Below are positions 24,701 to 33,700 of a DNA stretch of 64,000 bases, in pieces. The position numbers and the translations under genes were made by a program. The notes under the pieces are model-generated. The model did no database searches, had not been told where the DNA came from, and was given only the letters and a program-made list of their open reading frames with translations. Source of the stretch: Xanthostigma xanthostigma (Eukaryota; Arthropoda; Insecta; Raphidioptera; Raphidiidae); NCBI GenBank assembly GCA_963575645.1, contig OY754466.1:18392001-18456000 (forward strand). The letters run 5' to 3'. Every line of letters begins with the position of its first letter. Position 1 is the stretch's first letter.

Positions 24701-27700
24701 AAAAACTTTATTAAGATTAGTTCTCACTTAACCAGGCATATTTTTATCGCTTTATCATCAAATAACAGATGAGGGTATATATTTCTAATGCCGTATCTTA
24801 AACTATTATAGAAATTGAAACTTTCAGAAAAGATAGTTCATATAGTGCGTGAAGGGTCATTTTACACGCCTATATACCTCCATGTAAAGCAGCTATTTAA
24901 CTAGGAATATGTAATACAAAAATAGTACTTTATCTATCCCGTTCGTAAATGAAGGCATTATACGAGCACTGACATTATATATTTTGCTTTTTTGATTATA
25001 AACATCGAACACGTATAATAGTTTCTGAAAGTTTTCGGACAAAAAAAAAATTCTTTGTTTTAAAAAAAAATATATTGATATAGGTATAGTGTTTTACCTC
25101 GTGTGTCCATCGCGAATCGTGTTTCAAACTGTGAAGGAGCTGCTCATAAGGCGTTGTGGATTGAACTGGAACTAAAATTTAAAAAAAAGAACACTGTCAC
25201 AACCACATCACAACAAGCTCATTAGTTATTCTTCGCGTTTGTTCCGTTCTTGAGTGTGGACTATAATGTTCGCAAAGTATAAAAAAAACTCTAAACTTTC
25301 ATACGTTAAAAAAATATATACATATATCATATATATGCACCTGGTTAAAGCCGTGGAATTTTATCGAAAAAGCTCTCTAATATCATAGATGAGCAAACGT
25401 TTTACGGAATTCAATACCTACAATAGAGATTATTATTATCACTATCATCATATTTTTGGAACCGTTTTGACTTTTGAGATATAGTGGAGTAGATTGGGAA
25501 AAAAGGTCTTGAATCCGGTGTGTCTCGAATCGAAAAATGTTCCTACAAAAAACTGGAGAGTCGAGCTCCCCCGACATTTTGGTAGTTTGTGACCACATGT
25601 CGGAGGCGGCGGCGGGGGGTATGCCACTTTGAAGTTCCGGAAAAACCGTTTTTGCCCCATAACTCGGCCATCATTATCGGGGAGAAAAAAATTTCCAACA
25701 AAAGTTGTAGAGAAAAAGAATCCGCGTAATTAGTTTGTTCCAGACCGGGTCTGATCAGACAACCCGTTCGCGAGATATCGCCATTTTAGTGCGCGAAATT
25801 TTGAAAAATTGAATGCTATTTTATAAAAAAACAATGCAGCTAGGAGCTTAAATTTCTTTTTATAACAAAAGTACTAAAGATCCCTTCTTTGCACCGGAAG
25901 CTGGACGCGGTGGGTCAATTAGAACCGACAGGAGAGGGGGAAAACGATTTTTTTAAATCTTCCATAACATTACTTTTCCTTAGCAAAATTCAATTAAGAG
26001 TATTGAATTTTGCTGCGTATAGCTAAGGAAAAGTAATTTTGACGACATAACATAAGAGAGAGACAGTTTATGTAACAATACTTTATTTCGCCCACTAGCA
26101 GTTGAATTTGAGAGAAATCTTTTTTTCACTTGTCACATAAAAGTAGATTAAAAAACGAAAAAAATGGCGCCTGGTTTAGATCGATACGTCAATTAGAACC
26201 AAAGTTATGGAAGAATTTCGAGTACTAAAATGGCGATATCTCGCGAACGTCTGGAACGAGTTTACGCGGATTGTTTTTCGCAACAACTTTTGTTGGAACA
26301 TTTTTTTCCCTCGATAAATAACGGCCGAGTTATGGAGCAAAAACGGGTTTTCCGGAACTTTAAAGCGGGATATCCCCCGCCGCCCCCTCCGGCATGCGGT
26401 CAAAAACTATACCAAAATGTCGGGGGAGCTCGACTCTACAGTTTTTGTAGGAAACGTTTTTCGGATCGAGACACACCGGATTGAAATTCCCAATCCACTC
26501 CACTAATGTGACAATAAAACAAAGACTTATTAATAGTCCATTTTTGAGTAGGTATTTGAGGCTGCGTGAAAATTTGTGTAACACTTCTTTTGTAATGTCT
26601 GAACACAAAATCGAAGACCTGGCTGAAGAGTAGTGGGGCCTATTGAGGTCGTGAATTTTTAGCTTTGCGAAATTTTATTTGCCAAAAAAAGTCCTTGAGG
26701 TATTTTTAAAATATTAATGCCTTCAAATTTAGTGTTTAATAAAGTAAGAAATAAGTAAGCGAAATCGAAATGTCTGCCAGGCGGTTACAAATCTGTCTGT
26801 TATACGCGAGTGCGGTAAGACGCTGCGGGTAGGTTGAAGTGTGAGAGAGTGTATATCGCACCGCAACACACTTCAACTCAGCCCATACACGCTCTTTCTC
26901 TTTCACACTTTAACCTCCCCGTAACGTCTAGCTGATCTACGTTATTGTAAAAAGGAAATAAGTAGTGCCACTTGCGGTCAGAACAATTATCGTCCCACAT
27001 GCGGTCAATCGATATTATTAAAAGAAAATAATCTTAGGAATAACCCCATTTGCGTTCAAAGAAAATTTTGTAATTTCTAATAGGTTTATTTAAAATGCAG
27101 CACCCCCCGTAATCGTTTTTTAAGGAACTCCCACATACAACCTTCGCTTTTCACTGCGCAACAAAAATACCATCGCATCAACAGCACCCCGTAATCGTTT
27201 TTAAGGGACTCCCACACACCACCTTCGCTTTTCACTGCGCAACAAAAACACAACAACAATGTTGAATTGCATAAAAAATGAAGGCAAATATTGGCTTTAG
27301 TAATAAGAATTAAAATTAGTTGTGCCATATTATTTTGATGTTTAGAAAAATCTGTTAGATTGCATTCGGAATTGTTTAGACTTTAGATGACTTAATGACT
27401 TATTCTTTCTGTATAGGAAATTTGGAATTGCTGATTTATAAAGTTATTTTCTTGACCGTAAATGAGATCACATTCACACCTGACATTATTTGCATTTTAT
27501 CATATTGATTGACCGCAAGTGGGACGAAAATTGTTCCGACCGCAAATGACACGACCGCAGGTGAGAGGACGCCGTAAAGATAAGTTTTAGAGTTACACCT
27601 AAGATACTGTAGGTTAAAGACACTCAATAACTGAGGTCATTAGCGTGAATATGAAGTAATTACAAAATCGATGAACGTCTGAAACATATTTTTTTACTAA

Positions 27701-30700
27701 ATGACAAACACATTACTTATTTTTTTTCCGCTAAAAGCGTCGCGTGACGATAGCCAATCAGCATCGGCGTGACATGTAAGGAAGTATTATTATACTATTA
27801 TTCATATATTCGATGAATTACAATTATGCATTTATGCATATTTTGATCAGATGTCTATCAGAAACACGGCTACGCTTATATAATATTCTACAATCATGCA
27901 CGACATACAAGTAGTGTATTACTGAAAATTAACAGAACCTGAAGAAAAAGCAAACCTTTAATAAGTCAGGAATGATTAATTTCATCTATATCAGACCTAT
28001 CTATATAAGGATATATTCTCTCCATTAAGTTATCGTTGCTTATATGTAACCAGGCTCCTCTTTCCCACTGGGCACATGCCCAGAGCCCCGCGATCGATAG
28101 GAGCCCCCTAGATTCTGCCAGATCACTAAAAGATAACCGATATTTAATGCCGAAAAACATATTTATTTCCAAAATTCAAACGATAATGACTCACCACAAT
28201 ACATACTTAACTTGCTTATTAGCTTTTGCATGCACGAAGCTAGGTTCTCTACTCTCGCCCGAAAATCAGGCTTTCCGATTTCAGCATGAGTAGATACATT
28301 TAAAAATATAAAAATACAATTAAAGTATAATGCTTCAAGAGAAATTAAGCAATTTGTCGCTGATGTCCACAGAATGTGATGTGCTCAAAAACATAGATTT
28401 TGAAGAAGTGATTAACGATTTTGCCAATTCAAATCTAGAAGGGTACCTCTTCAATTAACATAGATTTTTAAGCATTAACATGTGAATGCTAAAGGAGAGT
28501 TACTTTTGATGATTATATTATATTATCTAGGTATTCATTTAATGTGACTGTAAAGAAATAAAAAATAAATCTGGAACCTACGCTATGCTGCAGGATTGTG
28601 ACGTCATTGATTGGTTCGCTGCTCGCTATCTTGCTATATTTGGGTGATAGGTTCAGTGCTACTAGTTTGAAAATTTGACCAATTATGGAGTCGTATTTTA
28701 TCACGTCTAACATTTGTTAAATATGGTGTTGTTTGAAAAACGCTTCAAGTGAACAGCGATGGGGCCAAAAGTTGTAAAATCAAAATGTAAATGGACTCGA
28801 CAAGAAATAAGTTTTCGCTTTGATTTTTCTTTTCTCTCCCGAAGCTTTTCAATCATTATTAAAGTCATAGTAGCAATTAGTCTATGACGAATTATTTCTT
28901 GCATAACCATTACACATCCATATTTAAATTTTAAATATAACTGTCTAGCAAACAAGCAAGCTGCGTGTGAAGCAAAGCTAGCAGCGCTCCCTACCAACCA
29001 CCAAGCAGGATACTATTCATGGCAGCCTGCAAGACCTCAAGCAAGCAAACGAGCTCGAAATCCAACATCGTGTGAAGGCGCCTTAAGAAATGTAAAATGA
29101 CAAAAACACCAATTTTTCAGCGATCTCTGACCCTAGACATACAGTATGTCCCCGGATTGAGTTCACATAATAGGTGGGATTGACCAAAAATTTTCGAATT
29201 GGAATTTCATATTTTGGGATTCCGCCCTGCTTGGTCTGAAACTTATTTTTAGTTTACTTTCGATTTTTTTAAATCAAGTAGGTCTTTACAGTTGAGCAAA
29301 ATCTCTTTTCGTTTCAGGTAAAGTACCTTTTCCGTTCATAGTACGCAAAAGTGTCACTAAGAAACGTTGTTCACAATGAAAAATTATGGCGTTATGCAAA
29401 TTTTCAGAATGATCGGCCTACTTTGATAATAGAAGTAGAAAAATATTTATTATTAACGATTACATGATAAATCTTAGATGAGAAAACAGGGTGATTAGAA
29501 ATGTTCAAATTAATATTCAAATTTTTACAGTTTATCAAAAAAATAAATTAAACTCCAATTACTCTATTTGGCTTCCTCCATGCGATTGTTTTTCAAACAA
29601 AACAAAACAAAAGTGGATTTTATCAAAGTAGGCCGATCGTTCTGAAAATTTGCATAACGCCATAATTTTCCATTTTGAGCAACTTTTCTTAGTGACACTT
29701 TTGCGTACTATGAACGGAAAAAGTACTTTACCTGAAACGAAAAGAGGTTTTGCTCAACTGTAAAGGCCTACTTGATTTAAAAAAATCGAAAGTAAACTAA
29801 AAATAAGTTTCAGACCAAGCAGGGCGGAATTCCAAAATATGAAATTTCGATTCGAAAATTTTTGGTCAATATCACCTATTGTGAACTCAATCCGGGGACA
29901 CACTGTACATATAACAACAAAGTAGGCGAGAGAGCAGTGAAAGTGTCTGCAATTAAGAGAGAGAGAACAGTTTCTTATCTTTACGGTAACTAATGATGCA
30001 AAACAACGCCGATTTGAGTAAACACATTTCTGGTTTTCTCTCTTAACTGAGGACCCTTTCACTTATGGTAAGTATACGCACTAGCGTCTCTGACGCATTT
30101 ATCAATTCAATATTTTATCCAAACGAAGAAATAGTCGGCATGTCACGCCAGATATAATAGAAATAAATTAATTTCCTACCTTTCAAAGATTTGCTTTTAA
30201 TCCCATTAGAATTTTGTATATTGGTATTGATATCTGTCATTAGAAGAACTTCAAATACAAATCGAATTTGCAAGACTACCCCTATAACATGTGTCTACTT
30301 TGGAACTATTTTTTTTTTAATTTTAAGAAAATGAGATTGGTGAGTTAAGTTGAAGCTACAAAAGCTAAAGTTTCGGAGGCTGTGCAAAACTGCACATATC
30401 AACGAAACGCAATACGCACTATTGCTAATTTTTTGAACCGGCCAATGTGCAGATATATTTATTTCGTTCATATCTAAGTGCTTCTATTTCATCCTAGAAT
30501 TGCTTCACCTATTTTCATGCCAAATTACCTAATATGCGTGATCTGGAACGGTGGTCGCCGATTTTTTGTTTTTTTTATCATTGCAACTCTACAAGCGGGG
30601 TTGAAATTCACATTTCAAAATTTTACTATGTTTTTCCTGCGTCCAAAAAACATATTTTCGGGAAAAAAATTTGTTCGTCCGTGTGTCTGTGAACACGATA

Positions 30701-33700
30701 CAGGTCAAAAGGAAGATCGGATTAAAATCAAATTTTTGGGAAGATATAATTTCCAAGGAAGATTTGTAAAAGAGGATTCTATTTAACTTTTTGTAAATAA
30801 CCGTGTTAATATAGTTAATAGACAAGTGTGAATAAGTGTACTAGATAAACTTTATTGTGTTTGTGTGTTGTAAATATTTTGTGTACATAATTTAGTGACT
30901 CTATATTCTCTGTTACTTAGTCTTTTATTTTATTATTTAGAACTGTCGTATTTTGTTTCTGTTAACGTTATTATTACTGTAAATAAATAATTTTCCAGCA
31001 CGAACTATAACAGTTTTGTTACAATAATATGTCAAATGTCAATATTTTTGAAGATGGAATAGGTCCCGTCGTTTAATTGAGTGGAATGTTTTATACAGGT
31101 GGGCCATATCAGACTACACTGATGTGAGGCTCTAATTTCTATCCGTTTTGAGCTATTCTCATCAGGACCTTTTGAACAGTAGGTAGTAGTGCCCTTGCTC
31201 GGCTTTTAATGAGTCTTCCAACTTAAAATCTAGATTTAAGAATGTCATTTTGTTTTAAACTAAATGGAGAACTCCAATATAGTGAAAACAAATGCCATTC
31301 TTAAATCTAGATTTTAAGCTGGAAGTCGCATCAGAAACCGAGCTGTAGAATAGGCCCCAGCGGCCAGCATTCAATTGTTTCGGTGCATAAATAATCAAGC
31401 CTGCCATATCGCTAATCGATGACAATGCCCATAAAGCAGGTATTTTAATCATTAACTGATACCTTCGCTGGTTCTATTGTCAGTTGGAAACGACATACTT
31501 CTATTGTTTTTCACAGTCGACTTGATTTCTTCCACATATGATTCGATATTTTTTTTAAACAACTCCATATTTTCGATGTACGTCATCTTTCCCGTTCAAT
31601 TGATTAAATTATTTTATTAAAGTAGGCGAAATTTTAAATTTCAACTGCAGATAAAAATAAACAGTCAAACGCCTTTTGCATGTCGTTAATTATTATAGGG
31701 GCGTGTCAGACGAATATGTGAATATTTTTAGCCGGAACGAGATTAGCCCCTCCCCCGTTTTCGAGGTTAGATGTGTTGAAAATTGCCGTCGACTCTCACC
31801 AACCCCTCCTCCGGCCAAATCTCACCCCCGAAACGGTGATATGAAAAAAAATTCACCCGTTTCGGGGATGACATTTGGCCGGCGGAGGGGTTGCTGAGAG
31901 TCGGCGGCAATTTTCAACACCATCACCGTGTTCAGCATCCTCAAAAACAATAAAAAAACATTTTTTGGAGTTTACTCCTTAAGAAATGATTTTGAGTTAT
32001 AAGATCCGATACGGAAATTTTATGAGCAGTAAAATCAATTGGTGAGGCGTTACGCTCCACCGCTTCAAGTGTGGCGTTATGCTCGTCCGCTTCAAAAGAG
32101 ACGAACATATATATCTGTAGGATTTAACGTGCGAAAGAATGAGATGGAATACATTACACTTGTGCGATACTAGACTAATCTTGTATATATGAATAGTGAC
32201 AAACATATACATATATCTGCAGTAGGATTTAACGTGCGAAAGAATAAGATGGAATACATTACACAGCGTATCTAAGGAGTAAACTCCAGTCGTGCGTCGG
32301 AGCTGACACACACACTTCTTTTTTTCGGAAAGGGATTAACGCAATGCGCGTTTAACCTCGTTCTGGGATGGTCTTTGGCCGTTTTGGGGGGTTACGCAGT
32401 CCCAAAGAGAAATTATAATATCACCACCGTGTTTAGCTTCTTCGAAAACAGGGGGGAGCAATCTCGTTTCGGCTCAAAATATTTACATTTTTCGAAGTTT
32501 TTTCCCGACTCACACACGCCACTATTATGCTGGGTTTCCGGTACGGCTATCAACGCTAACTTTACTTTCCAAGTAGTTTTAGCGTCGACTTTAAATACTA
32601 CTTTTAAAGTAGATTTTGCGTACCAGAAACCGAGTTTAAGTTCGTCGATAGTGTACGGCACTGTTTTTTAAAAAACAGTACCTAATAAATTGAAAATACA
32701 AAAAAAGTAGAAATTTATTTTTTGCACGAATCCCTACAAAGTAGCTCCACTTCATGCCTGGTTTATAGCGGTAGAAAACTTGCCAATTTCGCACTAGTGC
32801 GTAACGTAAAACAAAAGAAATGCAATATTATTAATCCAATAGTAATTTCTCTGTCAGTTGCCATTTAAAACCATGAGCAACACAGACAGTAAAGTTGTAG
32901 GGATTCACGGCTTGACTTGATTTTCAAGCTACTTGACTAGAAATCAAGTTAAGTTCAAGTCAAGTATTAAAATCAGAAATAGTTATATGTTAAGAACAGA
33001 AGAGAGTTTATTATAAATGCCACAAATGCGGATACAAACGTCAATTACTTAGCAAAAGTACCGAATAGTTTGAAAAATCGAGTAATTCCTAAGGACTACC
33101 CGATTTTTTAGTAGTTAATTTTTATATAAAGCTTGATTTTCATCAAGTCATGTAGTTAGTTAAAACGTCAAGCTACTTGATGAATCCCTACGAAGTAAGC
33201 ATAAGTCTTCGTAACCAATCCAAATAGATTCTAATAACATGAACCATTTAAAATGTCTGACACCTCGAATATGTTCGACATATTCGAGGTGTCCGACATT
33301 TTAAATAGTTCATGTTATTTGTCAGAGAACATTATTTTAGCGTTTTGGTTGAAGTTTTTAAGCTATCCAATTAAAAAAATAAACAGTATCTATAAATTTT
33401 TACATGTCGTCAAAACGACATGTTTAGGAAACTTTAAAGGAAAAACGCCCCAAAATCAAGAAAAGTTATAGAGGAAATAGGTGTCAGATTAGGTCTAATG
33501 AAGCCATATACAAAGTTTGGGGAGAGTATGTGTCAGTAAAATTTTTGTCGACGGGCACTCTGACTATAACCTCGGTCACAAGAATAAGTAAAAGTCGTAA
33601 TAGTGAGTTATTCTTCTGATTATTTATTTATTCTTGTGCCAAAGCTATGTCACACGCGCCGCGGTACACTTTGTATATTACATATGCCTTGTGATTTATA

